A DNA stretch of 64,000 nt, taken from Diploscapter coronatus. Taxonomy: Eukaryota > Nematoda > Chromadorea > Rhabditida > Rhabditidae. The first letter of the stretch is position 1. Each line of letters opens with the position of its first letter. The stretch is taken from assembly GCA_964036155.1 (NCBI GenBank), contig OZ038422.1, forward strand, positions 48,569,201 through 48,633,200, written 5' to 3'. The position numbers and the translations under genes are program-made. This document shows positions 48,399-61,720 of the stretch, one piece after another. The notes beneath the pieces are model-generated. The model was not told where the DNA came from, searched no databases, and was given only the letters and a program-made list of their open reading frames with translations.

Positions 48399-50578
48399 TT
48401 AATCTTGAATTGAATCTATCATGGCGTAGGAGCGGCGGTAGGGCTGAAATTTAAAATTTTGAAAATTAGCATGAACGAAAAACCTTTTTATCCATAAGTC
48501 GGGTAGTTTCACTGAGGTCTCTTAGTGAAATTCCTGAGGATGGCGAGGTTACGATTGACGGTTTTAGTCCCGGTTTTGAGGGTGAATATCTAAATTTTAA
48601 CATAGAAAAAATATTTTTTAAGAAAGATGAGTTACAGTTGAAAATCGGCGTTGGCGTTTTGTTCGAAGTCAGATCGCGATTTTTGCCTTCTCATAGAAGA
48701 CCTGCAAATTTTTCTGAGTTTAAATTCTGTGAGCACTTTTTACCTAAAACAATTGACTGAGGCCTTGTGGATGTGCAAATCATCTTCAGTGTCTTCAATT
48801 TGACGAGTGCTACTTGTAGAGGCAGTACTACTACCAAGGGTAGAGTCTTGGCTAAATTTAGAATAGCTGATAAAATGATCAATATTTTATTTAGTCATTT
48901 AATGACTTAGTGAAATTAAAATATTATTATATTACTTCAATGATATTTTCACTGTGATTTCAAAAATTGAAAATATTTGGACGAGGAAGTAATAGAAAAC
49001 ATACCCTTTATGCGACATGCAATGCTTCATATGAAATGTTCTGGTATATTTATTGATCGTCTTGCAAGATACAGGGGTAAAGTTACAGGAGAACTTTACG
49101 AATTGTCTGAATATTTCCTTTCTCATTTTGAAAACAGATAACTTTAAGTACCTAATATGGTGCACTACCCTCTGCGGATCATAGCAGAGAAATTCGAAAA
49201 TGCCATTTCCAGATGCCTCAAAACCCAGGCAATTTTCACCGGAGGCTATCCTAAAATGAAACCAATTTACACTTGTCGAATTAAAATACGCTTAATCGCT
49301 AAAATTTAGCAATGTAGCATATTTTCGCCAATAGTTTACCAAGTAATATGAGAATACGGAATAGCGTAGGCACTCCTAGTTCCCCTTCTGATTTTCAATT
49401 CTTCCGACGTCGGCGTTAGCGTCGCGTTGCCCTCCGCTATAGCCCCGCGATCGTTGTTAAATAACAAATATATCGCTGGGTATTCTTCGTCTTAAAAGCT
49501 AACGTTGACTTTGAAGCATACTAGAATTTAGTACCGAATTCAAACTCTTCCTCGCCATCCTTCTCGTCGTTACTTGGTGGAGTGGGGCTACCGGTGATTA
49601 TAGCGACCTAAATTTAAATGTGAAAATTAAAAGGGGAATATGAAATCCCCTACTTTCCTCGGGAAGCAGATAGAGCTTAGAACATAAACCAGTCTTTGGA
49701 TATCATCTGTAGATATCAAAAGCGAGCTACCGTCTCGCATACGCAGACGGACGGCGTAGGATTCTGAAATTTAGGGATATATAAAAACCCATAGGTGTTC
49801 GATATCATAAGATATATGCAATTTGTAGATATATTATGTCTTTAGATATTTGAAATTATTAGATGCGTCAAATCCTAAAATATATGAAATTCAGGAATAT
49901 GTGGAATCGTAAGATACCGTAAAATCTGAAACAGAAGCTCCCCTATAATAGAAGTTCACCCCCAAAATGTCAGATTATCAAATTACCTGACTCAAATAAT
50001 TTCTAGAAGTATTTTATAATGTTCCTTAAATCGTATATAGAGTAGAATTAGCTTTGACTTGAGTGATTATGATCATTAGGTGAGAAGTTATGACGGTTTG
50101 AAAATTTGAAGATCGAAAAATAGAAGTCTACGGACTTCTATTCTAGGTTTTGTGGTATATGAAATCTCCATACCTTGCACAGGTTTCATAGATATACATT
50201 GGTCTAGAATGACGGTTTTTTCGGCCTCCCCTTCCTTTCTTTTCGCTTCAGATAGAAAAAGCTCGATTCTAGCCTTGCCAAAAGAGTTGTCTTCGTAGAT
50301 AGAGGCGATATAGTCTTTCCATTTCTTAAAATAGTAAACTTGAGTTAATTTTATAGGAGAATTATAATTGGAGTATCGAATATATCGGTTTAAAATCTTA
50401 TTTTTAATGGTTACTTTTTATGCCTAAATAATTTCCAAATACCCGCAATTTTCACATTTTCTGATTTTTCGCACATTACCGGTAATGTGAATATTCTTAT
50501 ATATATATTCGATTTCCTCACCTTTAAAATGAGTTTCTCTTGGAAAATTCGCAACTTCACGACTAGAACTGGTTCCAT
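48399..50578 (-). CDS. DOK-type adaptor with PH and IRS-type PTB domains
   Basis: Docking adaptor acting below receptor tyrosine kinases at the membrane. First exon 50522-50578 reads MEPVLVVKLRIFQEKLILK; the upstream TTTTCAG near 50618 may be a trans-splice site. The PH domain follows: KKWKDYIASIYEDNSFGKA, RIELFLSEAKRKEGE, ILDQCISMKPV, SYAVRLRMRDGSSLLIST, then a closing helix (QRLVYVLSSI). A Ser/Pro/acidic linker (PTPPSNDEKDGEEEFEF) leads to the PTB domain near 49190-49500: AIYLLFNNDRGAIAEG, IRRGTRSAYAIPYS and CLGFEASGNGIFEFLCYD. The tail is Ser/Thr-rich with YSPSKPGLKPS and PYRRSYAMIDSIQD at the stop (48399). Tyr-containing tails are usual kinase targets in DOK proteins. Similarity to C. elegans DOK is inferred from domain order. 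Confidence 0.75.
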
Positions 50579-50880
50579 ATAATAGGCCGCGTCTTTGCAG
50601 TAGAGAATTTGCCAGGCTGAAAATGTATAGACTTTGAGAAATTGTTTATATTTTAGTCGGAAAAAAACGCGGAGGATTGAAAGAATTTAAAAATCGATAT
50701 ATAGTGATGATAAAAGAACGATTTAAAAGATATCCGGAAAACTATTAACGACATAATTTTGAATTATATCGTGAAGAAAGTTCATGATAATAGTTGTTTT
50801 AGGATGATATTAAAATAGATATCTTGAAATTTTTAATAATTAAACTAATTTAAAAGAGTAATTATAGTAAAGTATATAAT

Positions 50881-50917
50881 GCGCGGCGAAAATCACTTTG
50901 ATAAGGGAACGCCGCGC
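50881..50917. repeat. GC-only hairpin in AT-rich spacer
   Basis: GCGCGGCG (50881-50888) and CGCCGCGC (50910-50917) form a perfect 8-bp stem around a 21-base AT-rich loop. No T-run follows. Confidence 0.6.
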
Positions 50918-53168
50918 GAGCGTAACAAGTGTCGTGGTCTAACAAAGAGTTGTTTGTCAAAGGTTGTTGCAGAAAATTGGCATTGACAGAGGGCGAGGGC
51001 GCAACGACAAGGGGTAGAGAATAAATATTCCCCCTAGTTTCCGCTTTATTCCTACTTTGTTCCCAATTATTTTTACCTGTTCCGCAAATTTTCTCCCTTG
51101 TTCCGCAACAATTCCCACTAATCTCACTTTATTCCCACTTATTTGCCCCCTAGCTCCGACCACCTTGCACTTCCTCCTCTCTGCGCCCTCCAATTAAGCC
51201 TCTATCTCTAAGCCTCTCAATATAAACTCTTCTAATATTACATAATCGCTAAGATTCTGGCGCCGGGGACACGACCTGAAGACATTAGTAGCTAATGTAG
51301 AAAGAAGAGAAAATAGACAAAAGCGAAAGCGCGGTGTGCGTTCATTAATTCGATAATTCAACACTGCGCTTAATCAATCGGTGAAAAAGTTTATAGAGGT
51401 CTAAAAATATGAAAATATCGAATTTTCGGGAAATCAAATGCAAAGAAATCGTATCTTTCAAATATGATACAAATTCGAATAAGTTGCTGTTTTTTCAGAT
51501 TTAAAGATGAAAATATGGAATTTTTCATATATGATTTGGTAGAAAATTTCTATAAAATTGGTTATATCAAGAAATTAAAACAAATATTGTACTTTGCTGA
51601 AAACCTACAATTCGAGGATAGTACTCCCAGCGGGAAAACTAAAATGATTCAAGGAAATTGAGAAATAGTAAGAGAAAGGGAAAATGCAAACGCAGATGCC
51701 TCTAGGCACAATCTAAACCATGATTCCAGCCGTCTTTCAAAGTGACAGTCATTTTCTTTCTCTCCCTTTCCTCCCATTCCTTCTCTCCCTTCCCTATTTA
51801 CAGCTCCCTGTCATAGAATGCACACAAAAATGTCTCAATTCAGCGCTATAAAAATGCCTTGATTTTTCTCTCGAAGACAAGTGAAAATCGATGAATAATA
51901 GTCAATTGAAAAATGATGATATTCCAAAATGCCAGCCACATGAAAATAAACGCTGTAATAAAAATATAAACAAACAGACGACGAAATTTCTGGCTGAGAA
52001 AGATTATAATTTCACTTTTAACTCTTCGCTTCCCACTTTAATGTTTACCCATTTTACTCATCAAATTATATCTTTCGAAGAAGAGAGTTTGAAGAGTCAT
52101 TATTCTAAGCGAAAATTTGATGAGTTCTAGAGAAAAAATTATGAAACAAACTTTCGAAAAATTGCAGGGAGTTTTCATAAGCTCTAGAAAGTTGGATGAG
52201 TTTTTCAGCAACTTCCAGGACAAGTCCAAAAATTAGAAAAAAGAAAAAGCGAGAATCTTTCTTCAAAATAAAAGCCCTCTTGTTGACCGATGTGATTGGG
52301 GACGTGGGAATACAAGAAATCGAGGCTGGCTTTTTAGACAGAAGAAAAACACAAAATCATCAGCACGCGAATTTAAAAAAAAAAACTTGGAAATAAAAAT
52401 GATGGAAAATTAACGGAATGTTCTAGGAACTTGGAAAAATGCTCTGGAAACATAGGAAAATGTCCAAGAAACTTAGAATTTTAAACATCTAGCATTTTAG
52501 ATAAATTATAACATATTTTAAAAGCAGAAAACATGAGCTTTCAAAATATTAGTGGTTATCAAATATAGATTCTGGGAAGATAGCACGTGTCTTTTTCCAA
52601 ATAAATCGATTTACAAAACGACAACTTGCAAAAAAAGCTCGAAGAAATCTCCAACTTTCATCACTGGCTAACACAGAAATAATGTGATTAGAGAGGGGAA
52701 AATAGGTGATTCATGCAAAACTAGCGATAGAGTTTAAATCGATAAGCGTTTATCTTTCCGAACCTTAACGAAAATGTTCGAAATATGGCTTCCGATGAGA
52801 AATTTTTAGTTCGGCATGAATTAACTTCAATTTGAATCTGATTTAAATGAAAATAGTTTCTTATCAAGAGGTTTAAGTTCAAATGTTAGCATTTTAATTT
52901 TACGGAAATTTATATTTCCTAGAAAATATGAAAGTTCGTGGTCAGCCAGCTAATTATTCAATCTTAACGTAGTGCCTAAGGAGAGAGAGAGAAGATGTGA
53001 AAGGCTGATAAAGTCTGAGGGCTTGAAAAATGATTCGCACCCACCCCCACTCCTCTAACATTACGCATAGGGAAAATAGGAAATTATTCCCCAAAGTGAT
53101 AAGAAGCTTTCCCCCAGATGATTGCGCAAGCGCTAGTCAATATGCTAATTTTCGAAGAAAAAAAAGAT

Positions 53169-53315
53169 TTTGGCAGAAAACTATATTAGACGGTATTCAA
53201 ATCATATCTTTAGCTATAAGGAGTTGATATAGCTTTGGATATATAGATTAAAAATAAGAATATTGGCAGAAGTTATATCAGACGGCATTCAAATTATATC
53301 TTTAACTATGGGGAT
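53169..53315. repeat. Two-copy direct repeat, about 54-base unit
   Basis: 53169-53222 and 53263-53315 share TTGGCAGAA, TATTAGACGG/TATCAGACGG, ATTCAAATCATATCTTTA and CTATAAGG/CTATGGGG at about 85% identity, with a period near 94. Confidence 0.65.
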
Positions 53316-53593
53316 TTAATAAATCCGAAGATATCTTGGAGCGCTGCGGGAGATTGTGAGAAGAATTAAGCCTGCCACCGCGCTTCAATCGACACATACC
53401 TGAAATGCAGCCATGCATGCTGAGAAAAGGCAATAAGAAATAACTGACAATCGTCTTTCAATTCAATCGAATTGCATAATCATATTCAATATGAAAAAAT
53501 TACGTACATATGAGTTGCAGTTTAGGTTATAAGGCAACTTTTAATTTTAATACTTTATTGACTTTTAACATAAATATTTCAAATGTGTTTAAA

Positions 53594-56322
<2,729 letters not shown>

Positions 56323-57816
56323 CTTGGAATGGGAAAAGACGAAAATGTCCGTTTTTGCTGATTTTGTGATTTTATCACTAGAAATGAGAGCTTCTGCTTG
56401 CGTCTTTGAGCGGTCTAATCACTGATAAGGCAGGTTTCCAAATAATAATTGATCATCTATCGTAAATCAAAAATAAAATACCTATATATTTCAAAGCCTA
56501 TAATAATATTAACGGTAAAGATAGATCAAAGACAAGATCCAAGATACGAACCTAAAATAAAACAAAAGAAAGTTAAAGATAAATCATTACAATATAAAAA
56601 TTGAAATATCTACCCTAAAAATATCAGAATCAATGATAGAGCCAAGGATTTGATCGAACTTGGCTTCTTTTATAGGAATAATAAATTGAATTTTGATGAC
56701 AGCTGACTCAGAATCTGTCCTTTCATGGATTTATTTTGGCAGGCTGTTGCCACACCTGTCCATTTCTGGCTCGAAAGCGAGCAAAGTTATTTCGACATAA
56801 CCTCAGAATTCACCCTATGCAAATCGTGCATATTTTTGCTGATCTATGCTGCGAATTTGCGAAATTGCGCCATGTCAAAACAAGCGTTAATCATATTGTT
56901 CATCATTTCAAACTATTTTCTACAATAAAATATGGTAATTCTTAAAATTTAAATTAGGTATTATTGCACATGTTTTCATTTCATTTTACATGACTTTTGT
57001 ATTACTCATCATTTGAGTTTTTTTTCTTATTTTAATTTATAGAATACTGTCTACACGTGCATTTTTATATCTGCATTTATTATATCATGAATTGAAAACT
57101 CGAGTTTCATGAAATATTATTTATTTCTTATCAAATTCCGAGATAGCGAAAGTTTATGGCTAATTACAGCGAAAAATTTGGATAATTAGGCTAATTGTCT
57201 CTGTGCTAATCAACCTAATTATGAAGGCTACTAATATACTGATAATTGAAAACCGGCAGATATCATAGCTTATACTAGACAAAAATTATTTTGAATCACT
57301 AAAGTCTACTTCAAATAATAATTAGAATTTTGGACATGTAATTATCGTTAAAACACGTAGTGAAAAACAATTAAAGAGGAAGGAAAGTAATAAGTAAGAG
57401 AAATGAACATTTGAATCTATCCAATAAATATATAGACACGAAAACAATAACCATTTTTTCGAAATGAGGACCGAAATTTCAAGACACGTTCTTAGGTTAT
57501 ATCCTCGAAAATTAGCTACTTACACATATTTTTAGAAACTTGACTCAAACACGCAAATTTTTAGGATACTAGCACTATAATTATCAGCTAAGACACCACG
57601 AAAATCAAGACGATTTGTATCGGGAAATGGTAAAATTATACTGTAATCTAAAATAATAAATCCAGGGACTTCTAACTTAGATACTAGTCTATTTCAAAAT
57701 CCTACCATTTCTCGAAAATTTTATTTACAAGTCAAAAATGTACATGTAATTTGCTTTCAAATTGCAATCATTTCCTAGTCATGGTTAGGGCCGAAAAATT
57801 TAAGAGGTAGAATTTT
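56323..57816. other. Intergenic, nothing recognised
   Basis: Protease promoter side on the left and PDCD4-like 3' flank on the right. Plus-strand frames at 56725-56945 overlap and lack a start context or partner exon. No repeats of note. Confidence 0.5.
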
Positions 57817-60800
57817 CTAACCGGACTCCACGAAGTACGTCTCCGCGGTGGGCGGGGTCTGATTGGGTTCCGTTACGATCTCCAAACGGCCTTTCGCGTC
57901 GACCTGCTTCACATAGGCGTCGGGGCTGAAACATTTAAATCTTAAACAAGTTTTTGTCTAGCTTAATCTATCAAAATAGCAAATTTTGAAAAATCTTCAA
58001 AGGGGTATCCGTGATATTTAAAAATTTCTTACTCAGGCACCATTGCAGCCAACTCGTCGTCGATCATCTTGTAGTCGTTCAGGGAATAGCTCACGATGAG
58101 ATTCGCCATCGAGCAGATGCCCAATTTGGAGGGACTCATTTTGGGGCAGAGGGCTAGAAAACGCTGGAAACCGACGTGGAACGAGGATTGCTCGATTACC
58201 TGATAGAGAAAAATTAGGCGATAAGAAAAATAACGCTATCTTATCAGGAAATTATTGAAAGTGACTTATCAAAAGATATCAGATAAGAAATGATAAAATA
58301 AATTATATCATACTAGAAAACTATATCTGATAATAGTGATATGGTATGAGTTAGAATGATAAGATTAATGATATTTTATCGAAAATAAAAAATTTCATCT
58401 ACCTTATGAGTGGTGAGATCCCTGAGCGACCCCAACACATTGTAGATGGTGGTCATGTTGTTCGTGTGCGAAGACTCCATCAAAGTCTGAAAAATCGGAA
58501 TAGTTTATGAAAACCTAGGGACCTAAAATAAAATTATAAAAGTTAGAGTAATCCTTTTCTAGAAAAAGCTACAATAGTCATCTCTTCTAGAAAAAAACTA
58601 CAGTAACTTAGTTTTAATAATTACAGTAATCCTTACATCAACGACAAATTGGGAGTCGAAGAAAGGTAGGTCGAGGTTTTTGAGCTCGCCCGCAACCTGG
58701 ATCGCTTCCAAACGACCGTCCACCAAATCCAACGCCAATTGCTTCAGTTCAATCGGGTACTCTGAAACAAAAATACTGGTTATCCAACAATTGTTCTAAT
58801 TTAAAGAAATATCTTTTTCTAACTTCAATGTTATTGCCATTTTTTGTTAAATATTATGAAAAAACATGTATGCTAATTTTAAATTTCAAAAACTTGTCTG
58901 AAGAAACAACGTAAGAAAAGAATGAAATGACAAATTAAGTTTACCGCAATTACTCAGATCCTGCATATTTCCATTGCCAGCCGCCTTCAGAACGCACTCC
59001 ATGAGTTTGATCGGCTGAGTGGTCACCGGGGCGTTGGAGCAGTAGTTGTCAATCGCGGTCTGGGAGAGAAGGCCTTCCTTGACGATTTTCGACAGAAGCA
59101 ATGCACAACGGCGCTCGAAGTCAGAATTCTCAGAAAACGGAGATTTCGGATCCTGGAAAATTTGAAAATAAATATTTTTAAAAAATAGAATTTTTAAAGA
59201 GAATAAATTATCCCCTTTAGTATTTTTTTTTTAATTTTAAGATGTAGTCTTGTAATTTTCAAGAGTAAAATAATAATCTCAAAAAAACGATAATAAAAGG
59301 GGGTGGAGGTGAAAAAAATGCGATTTTTAAAAATAAATAAATCACTCGATAAGCCTGATGAATGGCCTCGTAGATGACGTTGACGCGCTGCGTCTCGTCG
59401 AAGAGATTCGCCAACTCGTCGGGAATGCCCAACAAGGGAACATTGGGGGAACGGACAGACTCAGACAGGAAACGGTAGACACTATCCTTCTGCAGACAAA
59501 TGGAACGTTTAAAATGTTGCATTTATAACAAATTAAAACTTAGAGTCTTTTAGAAAAATAAATAATTTGGACTATTTTACGTTATAAAAGTCCTAAAGTA
59601 GAAGTTACGTTGGAAGTTTTCAAACTTTTATACTTGATGGATGAAATTATAAATATTATGCTATTATAAATGGACTCCATAAGATTGTGTTCACGAAGTA
59701 AATCATAAATTATATTTGACTTCGTTATCAGGAATGTGTTGAATTTGGACCCGGAATTCCGGCGTCTTTCTTTCCTCCCTTTTATGCTCGCGCCTCACCC
59801 GGACTTCCGAGGAGAGAGCGCAGACGACGAGACTCTCGCGGGAGATAGAGTGAGCCCATTGGGAAAATAAAGACGTCGGAATTTCACATCCTGTTCGCTA
59901 TGGAGATGCAATAATTTTCTTTTGTCATTTTGAAAATTACTTAAAACTCACGATAGCAAACGATGTGTCGTTAGTGTATCCCTCGCTATCGTCAGACTCG
60001 CCTCCATACACCTCCTTGTAGTCCTTGTAATTCGAACTGAAAGCAATAAAATTGGAATAGAATTTGAAAAAAAGTTAAATAGTACCTGACATAGTCATCA
60101 ACCTCGTCAAAGGAATTATCCAAGTCTTCATAGTCATCGTAATTGTCCAGACCCATTTCGAATCGGCCTCCTGAAATCGAAGTGTTAAAAATAACTATTC
60201 TTCCTTCCCCATAGCTGTGTCTTTTATAAAAGATGGCTTTCTTGATTTTTTAATTTTATCATAAACATACCGTCTTTCTTGGAGCTGCTCCCACTGATAC
60301 CCCGACTGCGCAACTTCTTCTCGGCTTTCGTCGAATTTTTCCCGATCGACTTCGAACTCTTCGCAGATTTGGAAGACGTCACGGACTTGGCTGAAAATCG
60401 TATCGTCAGATAAAAACCCTAAAATAATCTCTACCTTCAAAATGTTTCTATAGACTTGGTTATCGTTACTCAAAAGGACATTTCAGTAGATAGTTTTAAC
60501 TTCAAATGGTTGTAATGCCAACACTTCAATGAAAACTCCGAATTTTAAATAATTTTTTAAAATAAGAGAATAAATTTCCTCTACCATCCGAATTATCGTC
60601 CGGAATATCCGCTCCATTATTCCCATTAGACTTGCTGCGCATCATGCCGTTCCCGTTGACCGTGTTTTTGCCGGCCGACGACTTTCCCGAGCCCGCTTTC
60701 TTGCCTTCCGCGGAATGGCCCATACCGTTGATTTTCAGCTCGGCCTGGGCCTGAAACCAGTAAAATTAAACTCAATAGGGGTCTTAAGGCCATTTTATAT

Positions 60801-60950
60801 TCTGAACGGGGTTTTTCGAGATATATTTTCTTCAACCGGGCTTTTGGCGAGATTAATTTTGTCAGATATGGGTTTGGTTCGTACCTTGGCGTACTCGCGC
60901 TCGGCGATCTCCTCGGGGTCTTCCTCGACACGAGCGACGACGCGGGGCAT
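57817..60950 (-). CDS. PDCD4-like protein with two MA3 domains
   Basis: Programmed-cell-death-4 proteins bind the helicase eIF4A through two MA3 domains and repress cap-dependent translation. Start at 60950 (MPRVVARVEEDPEEIAEREY). The N-terminal half is low-complexity Ser/Gly/Lys (GKKAGSGKSSAGK, SVTSSKSAKSSKS), like the RNA-binding basic region of PDCD4. Then come acidic segments GLDNYDDYEDLDNSFDEVDD and YGGESDDSEGY, like the linker before the first MA3. MA3-1 is near 58880-59500 (DFERRCALLLSKIVKEGLLS, ending TAIDNYC as PDCD4 YIDSY). MA3-2 is near 57900-58770: LDLVDGRLEAIQVAGELKNL, LPFFDSQFVVD, FHVGFQRFLALCPKMSPSK, and a C-terminal helix. It ends YFVESG at 57817. Domain order and landmarks match; sequence identity is modest. 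Confidence 0.72.
59753..59885. repeat. Inverted-repeat element in PDCD4-like intron
   Basis: GGAATTCCGGCGTCTTT (59753-59769) is repeated inverted as AAAGACGTCGGAATTTC (59869-59885) with two mismatches, enclosing a GC-richer core (TTTCCTCC...GGAGAGAGCGCAGACG). Length about 133 bases, no ORF; MITE-like. Confidence 0.5.
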
Positions 60951-61720
60951 AGCTGCGAGAAGTTGAAAGTTGGTGATTGAAACGGCACTGAAATAGCAAA
61001 ATTAAGACGCAAATAGCTAGAAAAAAAAACTACATTAAAATTGACAATCTTGAAAACTGAAATAAAAATGGATTTTTTGATAAAATCGAAATAAAATCAT
61101 ATGAAATGGAGAAATTTCAAAATGGCAATAAATGAATGAAAGGCGAAGTCATTTGACCGAAGGCGAGTAAAGTGCGCTCCAATCTAAACACATGTGTTTT
61201 GTTCATCAGAGGAATGAGTTTTATTTAACTCCTCCTCAGCGTTCAAACTGCGTATCCATGTGGGGTAATTTGCGGTTCCGCAGTGCTGTGGGACGATGTG
61301 ATTGAATGTGGATCCACACGGATCCACAAATTTGCAAATTGTGAATCCACATGGATCCACATTGGTCCACTTGCATCCACAAAAACTGCGAATTCGCAAA
61401 TTACCCCACATGGATCCGCAATTCATGACTATGGGTCCACATGGATCCATGCGGATACGCTGCTTGAACGCTGAGTCCAAAGATTTTTTCTTTCAAAGGG
61501 AAAATTATTTATTCAACATTTGTTATAATAAATGGCTCTTTTAGATGGAAATTTGATTTAAAGACTTGATAAGTTATCACAACGGATAGCCTTTTACCAA
61601 AGATAGAAAAATTACAACCGAAAATAGAGCTCTCAGCAGAAATGAGATGAACTAAATGATATGTAAAGACAGTGTAAAGTGTATAATGAAAATAAATATG
61701 AGATAAAATATTTTTGATTA
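60951..61720. other. Spacer between HID1 and PDCD4-like genes
   Basis: 770 bases holding the HID1 3' end, a MITE at 61235-61475 and about 280 bases upstream of the PDCD4-like ATG. A TTGAAAGTTGGTG segment and an AATTTT acceptor-poor stretch make trans-splicing of the downstream gene uncertain. Confidence 0.45.
61235..61475. mobile_element. MITE-like element with nested GGATCCAC repeats
   Basis: Terminal inverted repeats of about 24 bases begin CTCAGCGTTCAA on each end, followed by (A/G)C(T/A)GCGTATCC. A second inverted block, CCATGTGGGGTAATTTGCG, lies inside both arms. The centre carries at least six copies of ATGGATCCAC or close variants. No coding capacity. TCC follows the right end and occurs next to the left end, a possible short target duplication. 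Confidence 0.65.

Larger units (their letters stand above)
50579..53593. other. Intergenic, repeats but no gene
   Basis: About 3 kb. A GC-rich hairpin (50881-50917), a tract of degenerate TTCC-C units (about 51025-51140) and a two-copy direct repeat (53169-53315) stand out. Plus-strand frames at 51464-51661 and 51891-52130 are AT-rich and without domain or splice context. Confidence 0.5.

Noticed and set aside
60195..60473. 92-codon minus-strand ORF rich in Glu (EEFEVDREKFDE)
   Set aside because: Wrong frame of a PDCD4-like exon; the phase carried from the previous exon selects the Ser/Lys reading instead.
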